Part shown: piece after piece, positions 51,293 through 60,375 of the stretch
Layout of the letters: the number at the start of each line of letters is the position of its first letter
How positions within the stretch are numbered: position 1 is the first letter of the stretch
From: Paucibacter sp. Y2R2-4
Lineage (GTDB): Bacteria; Pseudomonadota; Gammaproteobacteria; Burkholderiales; Burkholderiaceae_C
Direction: 5' to 3'
Assembly: GCF_025717535.1 (NCBI RefSeq)
Contig: NZ_JAJIRO010000005.1
Coordinates: 372,001 to 436,000 of the forward strand
Length of the DNA: 64,000 bases
The notes under the pieces: generated by a model
What the model was told of the DNA's origin: nothing
Database searches by the model: none
What the model saw: only the letters and a program-made list of their open reading frames with translations
Translations under genes and position numbers: made by a program

Positions 51293-51994
51293 TCAGTCTT
51301 GCGAGAACAATTGCTGATGCAGTTGCTGGCGGATTTCACCCAGGTATTCGCTCACCAGTCCGCTGCTGCCTTCCTCGCTGGTGTCTCGACTCAGCAATTG
51401 CTGGGCACGCCAGAGCCCCAAGGTGGCGCAGTTGGCTTTCAGACTGTTTAACTTTTGCCGCAGGCCGCTGCTGACGGGCGCTTTGGGTCCGGCACCCTCG
51501 GCCAATTCCGCCAGCAGTTGGCCAATCTGGTTTTGCAGGCCGCTCAGATAGGCTCGGTAGCGGTCTTGGGGGAGTTTCAGGCGGGCCATGGTGAGCGCGG
51601 GCCGCTCCATGGTCTTGCTGGCGGCCAGTAACAAGAGCTTGCTGAGTCGGTTGCGAGCGTCTTGTTGGCTGAAGGGCTTGACCAGATAGCCACTCACGCC
51701 CAGTTGCACCGCCTCTTGAATGGCGGCCGCTTCGTTCACCATGGAGACCAGCACAAAGGGCAGGTCTTTGCAGCCTGGATGGGCGCGCACTTTTTGCAGC
51801 AGGTCCAGTCCCGACATGCCGGGCATGCGAATGTCGCAGCACACCATCATCGGCGGCACCGCCTGGCCGCTGATCTGTTGCCATGCTTCTTCGCCATTGC
51901 TGGCCTCGGCAATGCGGTAGTTGCCGCACTCAGCGATGGCATCGATCAAGGCCATGCGCGTCACCTTCTCATCATCCACCACCAAGACTTTCAA
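51293..51994 (-). CDS. Response regulator, REC plus unknown C-terminal region
   Basis: 233 residues: N-terminal receiver domain with the acidic pair DD (7-8), phosphoacceptor Asp54 in CCDIRMPGMSG, VSMVNE and LVKPFS (switch Lys). The C-terminal half (about 125-233) is helical and has no DNA-binding or enzyme domain I recognise. It is translationally coupled to the hybrid kinase (overlap of four bases), which probably phosphorylates it. Confidence 0.88.
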   Translation of the reverse strand: MKVLVVDDEKVTRMALIDAIAECGNYRIAEASNGEEAWQQISGQAVPPMMVCCDIRMPGMSGLDLLQKVRAHPGCKDLPFVLVSMVNEAAAIQEAVQLGVSGYLVKPFSQQDARNRLSKLLLLAASKTMERPALTMARLKLPQDRYRAYLSGLQNQIGQLLAELAEGAGPKAPVSSGLRQKLNSLKANCATLGLWRAQQLLSRDTSEEGSSGLVSEYLGEIRQQLHQQLFSQD

Positions 51995-54444
51995 GCCTGG
52001 CCCTCCGCGTCTGGGTTGATGTCGAGGCTGCTGAGCAACTCGTTCTTGAGCAGTTCAAAGCTCTCGATGAACTCGGCTTCGTCTTCGTTGTCGGCCATGC
52101 GCTCCAGCCAGTCACTCAGCTCATAGGCCTGGCCCTCGGGTGCGATAAAGGCCAAACAACCTTTGATGCCATGGGCCAATATGGCCGCGGCCGGCCAATC
52201 CTGGGCAGCCACCGCAGCTTCGATCTCGCGGTAGCGCAAGGGGGCCTGAGCGCGAAAGGCTTGCAGCATTTGCTCTCTGAGTTCGATGACGCGCTGGGCG
52301 CGCCCCGGTTTCGGCGCGACGGACTCAGGCGCAGCCGGTGTCGCTAGGGTCTCGGTCACCGGGCCCAGGTCCAGCAAGGCATCGAGTCCGGCCAGATCGG
52401 CGGCGCCGGCCGCGTCCACAGGCGCTTTGGGCTTGAGCATCAGGCCTTGCGCTTTGCGCTGCTCGATCACTCGGCTGAGCGCGTGGTGCAGGGCCACTTC
52501 ATCCACCGGCTTGCGCAGGAAGTCGCTCATGCCCACCGCCAGGAACTTGGAGCGGTCCAGCTCGGAGGCATTGGCGGTGAGGGCAATGATGGGGATGTCA
52601 CGCTCCGCGAAAACCCAGTCGCCCCAGAAGCCGGCGCGGATATGTTGGGTCGCTTCCAATCCGTCCATGATCGGCATTCGCCCGTCCATCAGAATCAGGT
52701 CGAAGCTTTCCTGGGTCAGCGCTTCCAGGGCCTTCTCGCCATTGCTGACCACGGTGAAAGTGTGGCCCATATCGCTGAGCACGGCCTTGATGATCAGTTG
52801 ATTGGTTTCAGCGTCTTCGGCAACCAGCACATGCAACTGATGGTCATGAGCTTGCAAATCTTCAACAGGTTGCTCGATCGGTTGCTGACCCGGCAGCAAG
52901 GGGAGGTCAAAGTAGAAGATGCTGCCGCTGCCGACCGTGCTGTGCATGCCAATGCGGCCACCCATCAATTCGACCAGTTGTTTGCAGATGGACAAACCCA
53001 ATCCGGTGCCGCCGAAATTGCGGGTGGTGGACATATCGGCCTGCTCGAACTTCTGGAACATGCGGCCCTGAGCTTCTTCGCTGATGCCGATGCCGGAGTC
53101 TTGCACCGCGAAATGCACCCAGAGTGAGTGCTCGTCTGCTGAGACGGCGGAGGTCTGTGTCGGCAGGGTGGCGGCCATGTCTTGGGGCGACTGCAGTCGC
53201 ACGTTCACGCTCACGCCCCCCTGCTCGGTGAACTTGATGGCGTTGCCTACCAGGTTGAGCAGCACCTGACGCAGGCGGGTCGGGTCGCCTTTCAGGAACA
53301 AGGGCAGGCGCGGATCCACATGCAAGGCAAAGCCAATGCTCTTTTGCTCGGCACGCTCTTGCAGCAATTCCATGGCATCGTCCAGCAGCGGGTGCAAGGC
53401 AAAGTCCACGCTTTCCAGACTCAGCTTGCCGGCCTCGATCTTGGAGCCATCCAGCAAATCATTGACGATCTGCAGCAGCGCATTGGCGTTCTTGCAGGCT
53501 AGTTCCACCCTCTCACGCACTGTCGACTCCATTTGCCCGCGCAGGCTGAGTTTGAGCATGCCCAAGATACCGGCCATCGGCGTGCGCAACTCGTGGCTCA
53601 TCAAGGCCAAAAAGGCGCTCTTGGTGGTGGAGGCTTGTTCGGCCGCTTCTTTCAAGGCCAGCAGGCGGCGGTTGTTGTCTTCCAGCAGGCCGTCGCGTTT
53701 GACGATTTGATCGAGCATGTGGTTGAACACGATGCTGAGATCACCCACCTCGTCATTGGCAACCAGGGCGGCTCTCACGGTGAAGCGTTCTTGCTGGGCC
53801 ACCTCATCCATCACTTGCTTGAGTCCGGCGAGGGGCTGCAAGGCGCGGTGCAGGAAGCGCCGCGCCGCCAAGGCCGCCACGATGCCAGAGATGCCCAGCG
53901 CCAGCATCAAGGAGACACCGAAGCGCAGCACCGATCGCCACATCGGCGTCAGGTCAATCTTGGCGACCACCCGGCCGACTTCTTCATGCGATAGCAGCAC
54001 CGGCGTGCTGATCAGCAGCGACCGGTCGAAATAGGCCGAGGTGGGCAAGCGCTTGAGCGCATCTGCAGACAAGGGCTCTTGCAAATCATCCAGGTGGCGG
54101 GCCATGGTCGACCCGTCCGAGCGCAGGATGTAGGCCGCCTGCAAGCCGGGGTAAATGCTGGTCGCGCGCAGAATTTCATTGGCCGCTTTGGCGTCATCAA
54201 AAACCAAAGGCGAGGCAGCTTGAACTGCCAAAGTATTGAGCCAAGCCTGGCTGCCTTCACTGACGGCGGCCCTCTGGCTCAGCACTTCTTGGCTGCTGAT
54301 CAGAACCAGCGCAATCAAGAGCGCCGCGCCCATGGCCGCCGCAAGAATGCGTTCCAGGCGGCTGACCAAGGACAGGCGAGGGCGGCCGACTTGCGGGCTC
54401 AGTTCGTCGGATGACGGGCCGCTGAAGGCGGGAGAGGTGCTCAC
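51991..54444 (-). CDS. Hybrid histidine kinase with periplasmic sensor, REC and Hpt
   Basis: 817 residues, GTG start. Order: membrane segment (about 32-50), periplasmic sensor of the CHASE8 type (about 55-168, with VFDDAKAANEILRATSI), second membrane segment (172-195), HAMP (about 200-250), HisKA with phosphorylated His284 in LMSHELRTPM, HATPase with the N, G1 and G2 boxes, receiver with Asp587 in LILMDGRMP, and Hpt with His758 in AHGIKGCLAF. A full phosphorelay in one chain. Followed by the response regulator and preceded by the YfiR-like gene. Confidence 0.93.
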   Translation of the reverse strand: MSTSPAFSGPSSDELSPQVGRPRLSLVSRLERILAAAMGAALLIALVLISSQEVLSQRAAVSEGSQAWLNTLAVQAASPLVFDDAKAANEILRATSIYPGLQAAYILRSDGSTMARHLDDLQEPLSADALKRLPTSAYFDRSLLISTPVLLSHEEVGRVVAKIDLTPMWRSVLRFGVSLMLALGISGIVAALAARRFLHRALQPLAGLKQVMDEVAQQERFTVRAALVANDEVGDLSIVFNHMLDQIVKRDGLLEDNNRRLLALKEAAEQASTTKSAFLALMSHELRTPMAGILGMLKLSLRGQMESTVRERVELACKNANALLQIVNDLLDGSKIEAGKLSLESVDFALHPLLDDAMELLQERAEQKSIGFALHVDPRLPLFLKGDPTRLRQVLLNLVGNAIKFTEQGGVSVNVRLQSPQDMAATLPTQTSAVSADEHSLWVHFAVQDSGIGISEEAQGRMFQKFEQADMSTTRNFGGTGLGLSICKQLVELMGGRIGMHSTVGSGSIFYFDLPLLPGQQPIEQPVEDLQAHDHQLHVLVAEDAETNQLIIKAVLSDMGHTFTVVSNGEKALEALTQESFDLILMDGRMPIMDGLEATQHIRAGFWGDWVFAERDIPIIALTANASELDRSKFLAVGMSDFLRKPVDEVALHHALSRVIEQRKAQGLMLKPKAPVDAAGAADLAGLDALLDLGPVTETLATPAAPESVAPKPGRAQRVIELREQMLQAFRAQAPLRYREIEAAVAAQDWPAAAILAHGIKGCLAFIAPEGQAYELSDWLERMADNEDEAEFIESFELLKNELLSSLDINPDAEGQA

Positions 54445-54482
54445 AGATGCTGGACGCCGGATTTCAGTTTCAAAGGATGGGC

Positions 54483-55031
54483 TTAGTTGGTGCTACGGGC
54501 CAATTGCAAAACCTTGGATGACAAGTTGATGCCTTGCTTTTTGACGCGTTGAACGTTGACGTCAAACACCAGTCGGTTGCCGTCCACGGTCAACATTATT
54601 GCGGCAGTGGAGGCCAAAGGAGAGTCGGTCACCGTCAGCACCGGTGCGTCACCGATCGAGCTTTGAATCGACTGCATATTTGGCGCCTCTCGCTCGGTAA
54701 CGAAGAGCAGATGGCATTTTTTGATGCCGGGCAAATGGTTCAAACGTTGCACGCTCAGGCGCCGGCCGTTGACATTCTTGCCCTCCAAATTGGACAGGGC
54801 GCTCCCAAAGTTGTCTTGACCAAAGACGCAGAGATTGAGCCCCTCGCGAGGTGTGTTCGGCGCGCTTGAGTCAGGATTCGGCCATTCCGTGAACACCATG
54901 AAGTTGTACAAATAGGTGGCCTTCATGACGTACTCAGGGACCGGCGGCGCCGTCGCCTGAGCCTGGGATGGCGCGGGCAAGCCGCCTCCCAAGCTCAGCA
55001 ATCCGGCGATGAGGAGACCGGGCATCTTCAT
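54483..55031 (-). CDS. YfiR-family periplasmic protein (DUF4154)
   Basis: 182 residues with a signal peptide (MKMPGLLIAGLLSLGGGLPAPSQAQA). The YfiR/DUF4154 core is visible: VMKATYLYNFMVFTEWP, LCVFGQDNFGSAL, VNGRRLSVQRL, CHLLFVTERE and VLTVTDSP, ending with INLSSKVLQLAR. In Pseudomonas YfiR represses a membrane diguanylate cyclase from the periplasm; here it is placed between a TonB-dependent receptor and a hybrid kinase with a CHASE8 sensor, so it may inhibit or convey a signal to the kinase. Confidence 0.9.
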   Translation of the reverse strand: MKMPGLLIAGLLSLGGGLPAPSQAQATAPPVPEYVMKATYLYNFMVFTEWPNPDSSAPNTPREGLNLCVFGQDNFGSALSNLEGKNVNGRRLSVQRLNHLPGIKKCHLLFVTEREAPNMQSIQSSIGDAPVLTVTDSPLASTAAIMLTVDGNRLVFDVNVQRVKKQGINLSSKVLQLARSTN

Positions 55032-55033
55032 GC

Positions 55034-57139
55034 CTATCTCCAGAAGTCCAGACTGAGTTGCAGCCAGAAGGTCCGGCCATCCATTTCCATGGTGTCAAGC
55101 ACCGCGCCCGTGTCCGAATAACGTGGGTCGGCCGCGGGCACCTCGTAGCGACGATTCAGCGCATTCTTGACGCTCAGCACGGCGCCAATGCCATACCAGG
55201 TGCGCGACGAGGTCAGTGACAGGTTGAGCAAGCTCACGCCGCCAATCGGACGTCCTTCGCGAACCAGAACGCGGTTGTCATCGCGGAGTTCTTGAGTGGA
55301 GCGTGCGCCGATGTATTGAGCTTCCAGTCCAAAACGCGCAGCGTTCTCCAAGATCGGCCAGCTCATATTGAACTTGGCCAGCCCGCGCGGGGAATTGGCC
55401 AGACGTTTGCCTTCCACATCGGTCGCCGATTGCATGGCCGCGCTGGCCCGCAACTTCACCTCATCGCTCCAGCTATGGTCCAGTTGAACTTCCAGGCCTC
55501 GCGTCTTGCTTTGGCCATTGAACAGTCGCTCGCCCGTTGATGACGATCGATAGCTTTGGTCAGACAAACGGTAGTCGTAGATCGAACTGGTGAAACGCAG
55601 CGTTGGCGTCAAGTCATACAGCAAAACCAATTCAGCAGCGGCCACTTGCTCTGGTTTGAACAATGAAGACGGAATCGGCGTGTTGACCTCGTAAGGATTG
55701 GGCAGGCGGAAGGCCTGGCTGTACGAGGCTTTGAGCGTGGTCTGTGCGTCCGGGGTGTAAACCAAGGCCAGGCGCGGACTGACAGCGGCCTTTTTGGCAT
55801 AGCTCAAGCAAGGCGCGGTGGTGCAGTCGATGGCGTCGGGCTTGTCGTAGCGAATGCCGATATTCGCCGTCAAATGCTCGCTGAGCAGGAATTCATCGGT
55901 GGCGTACAAGCTGTAGGTCTTGTTGCTGTACGGCGACTTGAAGTATTCGAACTGTTCCTTGTGCTGCGCGTCCAAGGCAACGGCACGGACTTCTTGTTGG
56001 TAGTCATCGCGGAATTCAAGACCAAAGATCAGGGTGTGATCTTTCAAGCCTGTGTAAGCAAACTTCTGGTCTAAGCCCCACCATTTGCCGTGAGTCTTGT
56101 TCTGTCGAAAGAACTCGTTAGGGTCGGGGGAGCCGTATTCCCGCAGGGTTAAGTCTTCGTAGTGGCCGAAGTACAAGCGAGACACCGACTTCAGGCCACT
56201 AAAGACATTGAAGTCGTACTGGGCGCTGGCATGGGTCGAAGCGTCGTTCAACTCATAGGCCCGGTTGAAGGCGTTCTCTTTTTTCGGAATCGGAGCCGCC
56301 TTGGTGCGAGAGGCTTTGGCCAATTGCAGGCTCAGGCCTTCGAACTCCAGCTTGGCAAAAAAGCGCTGGCTGCGCTCGAAGTCCTGTCCAACTGCCAGCC
56401 CTTTGTTTTGACCGATTTGGTCAAAGTAGGGGAAGTAAAGCGTCTGGCCATCGCTACGCTGGCGCGAGGCCGAGGCTAAGAAATTGCTGCCGTTGTCCAG
56501 TCGCTTGCCGACCGTGACTCGCTGCTTTTGTCCTCCAAAGCTGGCGGCCTCCGTGGCGATTTGGGCCGCGTTGAAGTCACTGCCTTTTTTGGTAATGACG
56601 TTGATGATGCCCAGCATGGCATTGTTGCCATAGGTAACCGAACCGGTGCCGGGCACGTACTCCACTCGATCGATCAACTCCAGGTCGAGCAGGCCGGAGT
56701 TGTCGATATAGGCTTGGTTGTAGATATTGTCTTGGACCGAGTTGCCGTCCACCAGCATCATGATCCGGCCGATGTAGTCGCCCGGCGCGCCAAACCCGCG
56801 TCCACCCAGATACTCATAGCGACGGTCATAGGTGGTGTAGAGGCCACGCATGCCGTTGATCACATCGGCCAGAGTGCGGTAACCAAAGGTTCGGATATCG
56901 TCGGCGGTGACGATGGCCACCGCAGAGGGGGAGTCGCTGACTTGCTTGGCCAGCTTCGAGGCCGTGATGACGCTGGTTTGCGTCAGCCTCTCAAAAGGGA
57001 TGGCGGTCAGGTCGTTGCCGTTGCTGTCTTCGTGCGCGACAGCCACACCCAAGCCGGCCCAAGCAGACAAGGCCAGCAGCGCCAGGCTCCAGGCGCCTGT
57101 TTGAGCCAGCTTGTGGCAGGGTTTGAATTCCATCGTCAT
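55034..57139 (-). CDS. TonB-dependent receptor
   Basis: Outer-membrane receptor, 701 residues: signal peptide, then plug (about 50-175: DSPSAVAIVTADDIRTFGYRTLADVI, GRGFGAPGDYIGRIMMLVDG and YVPGTGSVTYGNNAMLGIIN), then a 22-strand barrel ending in an aromatic residue pattern (FWLQLSLDFWR). The C-terminal Trp-Arg end is slightly atypical (aromatic-Arg). Its ligand is unknown. The region upstream has no clear Fur box, which suggests a ligand other than a siderophore or a different control. It heads an operon with YfiR, kinase and regulator genes. Confidence 0.93.
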   Translation of the reverse strand: MTMEFKPCHKLAQTGAWSLALLALSAWAGLGVAVAHEDSNGNDLTAIPFERLTQTSVITASKLAKQVSDSPSAVAIVTADDIRTFGYRTLADVINGMRGLYTTYDRRYEYLGGRGFGAPGDYIGRIMMLVDGNSVQDNIYNQAYIDNSGLLDLELIDRVEYVPGTGSVTYGNNAMLGIINVITKKGSDFNAAQIATEAASFGGQKQRVTVGKRLDNGSNFLASASRQRSDGQTLYFPYFDQIGQNKGLAVGQDFERSQRFFAKLEFEGLSLQLAKASRTKAAPIPKKENAFNRAYELNDASTHASAQYDFNVFSGLKSVSRLYFGHYEDLTLREYGSPDPNEFFRQNKTHGKWWGLDQKFAYTGLKDHTLIFGLEFRDDYQQEVRAVALDAQHKEQFEYFKSPYSNKTYSLYATDEFLLSEHLTANIGIRYDKPDAIDCTTAPCLSYAKKAAVSPRLALVYTPDAQTTLKASYSQAFRLPNPYEVNTPIPSSLFKPEQVAAAELVLLYDLTPTLRFTSSIYDYRLSDQSYRSSSTGERLFNGQSKTRGLEVQLDHSWSDEVKLRASAAMQSATDVEGKRLANSPRGLAKFNMSWPILENAARFGLEAQYIGARSTQELRDDNRVLVREGRPIGGVSLLNLSLTSSRTWYGIGAVLSVKNALNRRYEVPAADPRYSDTGAVLDTMEMDGRTFWLQLSLDFWR

Positions 57140-57509
57140 CTCAATCGGGTCAATGTTGCAAGAATGGAAAGTGCTGCCTCGCCGCTTTCACCCTTGCAAT
57201 CCCGCTTTTCGCTGTGCGGGAGTATCTGCCTTGGGCTGCATGCCATGACGAGCGAAGACGCTGATTCCTGTTCTTTCGTGAATTTCTAGGCGTAGCGGCC
57301 CGAGGGGCTTGCCTGGATCAAGCCTGCGTGTCGTTGCCTCGCTTTTAGTGCGCGTCGACTTTACTTGATCCGCTGGGTGGCCCTGCTTGGGGTTCTTGTC
57401 CTTGGGGCGCAAGGACTTGCCAGGGATGCCTCTGTCTTGACTCCTGCGGGCGCTTGGCCCCCACCGACTCAAGCGCAGGCCTCAGGCCTGACTAGGCGGC
57501 TTCAATCCA

Positions 57510-57537
57510 TTGTCCAATGATGGTAATCGCTTAAAAA
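57510..57537 (+). promoter_or_regulatory. Candidate promoter of the nucleoside operon
   Basis: TTGTCC (57510-57515), 16 bases, then TAAAAA (57532-57537). The operator-like palindrome follows 18 bases later. Confidence 0.35.
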
Positions 57538-57554
57538 AGACGCCAATTGATGCA

Positions 57555-57584
57555 AAAACGCTGCGCGCAAACGTTTAGCGTTTT
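57555..57584. promoter_or_regulatory. Nested palindrome, LacI/PurR-type operator candidate
   Basis: Outer arms AAAACGCT (57555-57562) and AGCGTTTT (57577-57584) enclose the perfect inner palindrome AAACGTTT (57569-57576), whose CGCAAACGTTT flank matches the left part of the PurR consensus ACGCAAACGTTTGCGT. It lies 105 bases before the binding-protein gene and just after a candidate promoter, as a repressor site would. Confidence 0.55.
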
Positions 57585-57689
57585 CCATTGCCTGTCGATA
57601 CACTTGAATTTCTTACAATGCTGGATCGCCAACGGGCGGGATCCTCGGGTCTCGTCCGCCTTCACTCTTTGCTGCCACCTCATTTAGCC

Positions 57690-58718
57690 ATGACGATTGC
57701 CATCTCGCCGTTTGCTCGCGCCGCTGCTCCGAAGCGTGGTACGCCCTGGGTTTCTTCGCCGCTGGCGCTCGCCCTGCTGGTTTTGTCGGCCTCGGCCTTT
57801 GCGCAAAGCAAGCCGGCGGTCATCTTCGATATGGGCGGCAAGTTCGACAAGTCTTTCAATGAGTCGGCCTACCGCGGCGTGGAGCGCTGGAAGCAAGAAA
57901 GCGGCAAGCCTTACCTCGAATTCGAAATCAGCAACGACACGCAGCGGGTGCAGGCCATTCGCCGCATGGCCGAGCGTGGCGCCAGTCCTATCATCAGCGT
58001 CGGCTTCGCCCAAGCTTCGGCCCTGGAACAAGTGGCCAAGGAATTCCCCAAGACGCAGTTCGCCATCGTGGACGCCGAGGTGAAGCTGCCCAATGTGCAG
58101 TCGCTCTTGTTCAAGGAGCATGAAGGCAGTTATTTGGTCGGAGCCATGGCGGTGCTGGTCAGCAAGACCGGCAAGGTCGGCTTTGTCGGCGGCATGGACA
58201 TCCCCTTGATCCGCAAATTCCAATGCGGCTACGAACAAGGCGCCAAGGCTACCAACCCTAAGGTTGAGGTCTTCTCCAATATGACCGGCACCACCTCCAG
58301 CGCCTGGAACGACCCCACCCGTGGTGGTGAGTTGGCCAAGGCTCAGTTTGCCAAGGGCTCAGACGTGGTCTTTGCCGCCGCCGGCGGCACCGGTTCTGGC
58401 GTCTATCAGGCCGCCAAGGACGCAGGCCGTCTGGCCATCGGTGTGGACAGCAATCAAAACCATCTGCAGCCCGGCACCATGCTGACCTCCATGGTCAAGA
58501 ACGTCGATGTGGCGGTCTACAACGTGCTCAAGGGCTGGAAGGCCGGCACCACGGTCTTGGGCCTGAAGGAAGGCGGCGTGGAGTACGCGCTGGACCAGCA
58601 CAATGCCAAGCTGGTGACGCCTGCGCTCAAGAGCAAGGTCGAGGCCATCAAGGCCGACATCATCTCTGGCAAGGTCAAGGTGGCCGACTTTATGGCCGAT
58701 GGCGCCTGCAAGTACTGA
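57690..58718 (+). CDS. BMP-family ABC nucleoside-binding protein
   Basis: Periplasmic solute-binding protein of the basic membrane protein (BMP/PnrA) family, 342 residues with a cleavable signal peptide (SAFAQ cut near residue 38; no lipobox). The core shows VIFDMGGKFDKSFNESAYRG, ISVGFAQAS, VGFVGGMDIPLIRKF, FAAAGGTGSGVYQAA and GVDSNQNH, typical of nucleoside-binding members. First gene of an operon with the ATPase, two permeases and nucleoside-catabolic enzymes, so purine/pyrimidine nucleosides are the likely ligands. The ATG at 57690 was chosen to give a proper signal peptide. Confidence 0.94.
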   Translation: MTIAISPFARAAAPKRGTPWVSSPLALALLVLSASAFAQSKPAVIFDMGGKFDKSFNESAYRGVERWKQESGKPYLEFEISNDTQRVQAIRRMAERGASPIISVGFAQASALEQVAKEFPKTQFAIVDAEVKLPNVQSLLFKEHEGSYLVGAMAVLVSKTGKVGFVGGMDIPLIRKFQCGYEQGAKATNPKVEVFSNMTGTTSSAWNDPTRGGELAKAQFAKGSDVVFAAAGGTGSGVYQAAKDAGRLAIGVDSNQNHLQPGTMLTSMVKNVDVAVYNVLKGWKAGTTVLGLKEGGVEYALDQHNAKLVTPALKSKVEAIKADIISGKVKVADFMADGACKY

Positions 58719-58749
58719 ACTCGCTTCCGACAAAAATTCTCCATTCATC

Positions 58750-60375
58750 ATGAAGCAAGTTGTGCAGGGCGCTGGGCCTGACGCGGCGCCCGGCTCGGGG
58801 CGGCCTGCCGTTCAGTTGTGTGCCATCTCCAAACGATTCGGCGCGGTGCAGGCCAACCGCGAGGTCAGCTTGAGCGTGGCCGCGGCCAGCGTGCATGGTT
58901 TGGTGGGCGAGAACGGTGCTGGCAAGAGCACCTTGATGGCCATTCTCTATGGCTATTACCAGGCAGATGCCGGCCATATCGAAATCGACGGCCAGCGCGT
59001 GGAGATCGCCAATTCGCAGCAGGCCATTGCGCTGGGCCTGGGCATGGTGCATCAGCATTTCATGCTGGTCGACACCCTCAGCTGCCTGGATAACGTGATG
59101 CTGGGCGCCGAGCCCGCCTTCTTCTTGAATGCGGCCAAGCGCAGCGTGCGCGCCAAGCTTGAGGCCTTGATGCAAGACACCGGTCTGCATGTGCGGCTGG
59201 ATGCCTTGGTGGGCGACTTGCCGGTGGGTGAGTTACAGCGTCTGGAGATCCTGAAGGCGCTTTACCGTGGCGCCAAGATCTTGATCTTGGACGAGCCCAC
59301 GGCGGTGTTGACGCCGCAAGAAACCCTGCAACTGTTCGAGACCCTGCGTCGCTTGAAGGCGCGCGGCACCACCATCATCTTGATCACCCACAAGCTCAAG
59401 GAAGTGATGGCCTTGTGCGATGAGGTCACGGTGATGCGGGCCGGCCAGGTGGTGCAGACCCGTGCCATCGCGGACACCAGCCCGGAAGATTTGGCCGAGG
59501 CCATGGTCGGACGCAAGGTCAATTTGGGTCGCAAGGCCGGGACAAAAGCTGCCCAAGCTGAGGTCCGCTTGCGGTCCGAAGGCCTCAGTCTGCGCGCCGC
59601 TAACGGCGTGCCCTTGCTGACTGACTTGGGCTTCAGCCTGCATGCCGGTGAGATCGTCGGCGTGGCCGGCGTATCGGGCAATGGCCAGAGCGAGTTGTTG
59701 GAGGTCTTGTCCGGCATGTTGGCACCGGATGCTGGGCGCCTGCACTTGGGCGAGACCGTGTTTGACGCGGCTACGGGGGACTGGTTGAACCCGAAGCGCG
59801 CGCGCGAGCTGAAGCTGGCCCATGTGCCGGAAGACCGCCATGCCTGCGCCATGGTGATGGGCTTCCCGGCCTGGGAAACCGCCGTGCTGGGCTATCAAGA
59901 CCAGGCCCAGTACCGCAGCGGTCCTGCAGGTCTGGGCATGAATCAAGCCTTGATGCGCGAGCAAACGGCGCAAATGCAAGAGCGCTTTGATGTGCGGCCG
60001 CGCAATGTGGAACTGGGCTCCTCCAAGTTCTCGGGCGGCAATCAGCAAAAGCTGGTGATGGCGCGTGAGATCGGCCAGGCGCCGCGAGTCTTGCTGGTCG
60101 GCCAGCCGACGCGTGGTGTGGATATTGGCGCCATCGAGTTCATCCACAACCAGTTGCGCGCGATGCGAGACGCCGGTTGCGCGGTGCTGGTGGTCAGCAG
60201 TGAGCTGGATGAAATCTTGGCCTTGGCCGATCGGGTCATTGTGATGAACGGCGGCCGTATCACCGGTGAATTGGCGATTGAGGCCTGTGACGAGAAAACA
60301 TTGGGAATGATGATGGCAGCGCAAACGACAGCGCAAACGTCAGCGCAAACGGCAGCAACGGGAGTGCAAGCATGA
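58750..60375 (+). CDS. Nucleoside ABC transporter ATPase, two nucleotide-binding domains
   Basis: 541 residues. Two fused ATPase halves as in YufO/NupO and sugar transporters: first half with Walker A GENGAGKST, the signature PVGELQRLEILKAL (degenerate) and Walker B LILDEPTAVL; second half with GVSGNGQSE (degenerate Walker A), SGGNQQKLVMAREI (signature) and LLVGQPTRGVD. The final residues are a repeated QT-x-A tract (AQTTAQTSAQTAAT). Start overlap with the next gene is four bases. Energises uptake through the permeases that follow. Confidence 0.95.
   Translation: MKQVVQGAGPDAAPGSGRPAVQLCAISKRFGAVQANREVSLSVAAASVHGLVGENGAGKSTLMAILYGYYQADAGHIEIDGQRVEIANSQQAIALGLGMVHQHFMLVDTLSCLDNVMLGAEPAFFLNAAKRSVRAKLEALMQDTGLHVRLDALVGDLPVGELQRLEILKALYRGAKILILDEPTAVLTPQETLQLFETLRRLKARGTTIILITHKLKEVMALCDEVTVMRAGQVVQTRAIADTSPEDLAEAMVGRKVNLGRKAGTKAAQAEVRLRSEGLSLRAANGVPLLTDLGFSLHAGEIVGVAGVSGNGQSELLEVLSGMLAPDAGRLHLGETVFDAATGDWLNPKRARELKLAHVPEDRHACAMVMGFPAWETAVLGYQDQAQYRSGPAGLGMNQALMREQTAQMQERFDVRPRNVELGSSKFSGGNQQKLVMAREIGQAPRVLLVGQPTRGVDIGAIEFIHNQLRAMRDAGCAVLVVSSELDEILALADRVIVMNGGRITGELAIEACDEKTLGMMMAAQTTAQTSAQTAATGVQA

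Larger units (their letters stand above)
57140..57689. other. Intergenic region between the TonB receptor gene and the nucleoside operon
   Basis: 550 bases, no credible gene; a 94-codon frame on the minus strand has no family similarity. It must hold divergent promoters. The right part has a candidate promoter (57510-57537) and a nested palindrome (57555-57584); the left part has nothing I can assign. Confidence 0.5.

Noticed and set aside
57140-57300. Fur box upstream of the TonB-dependent receptor
   Set aside because: No GATAATGATAATCATTATC-like sequence on either strand before the receptor start; the Fur box at 51237 belongs to feoAB.
57188-57472. 94-codon minus-strand frame before the nucleoside operon
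   Set aside because: Basic, low-complexity composition, no motif, no ribosome binding site, and located in a promoter region.
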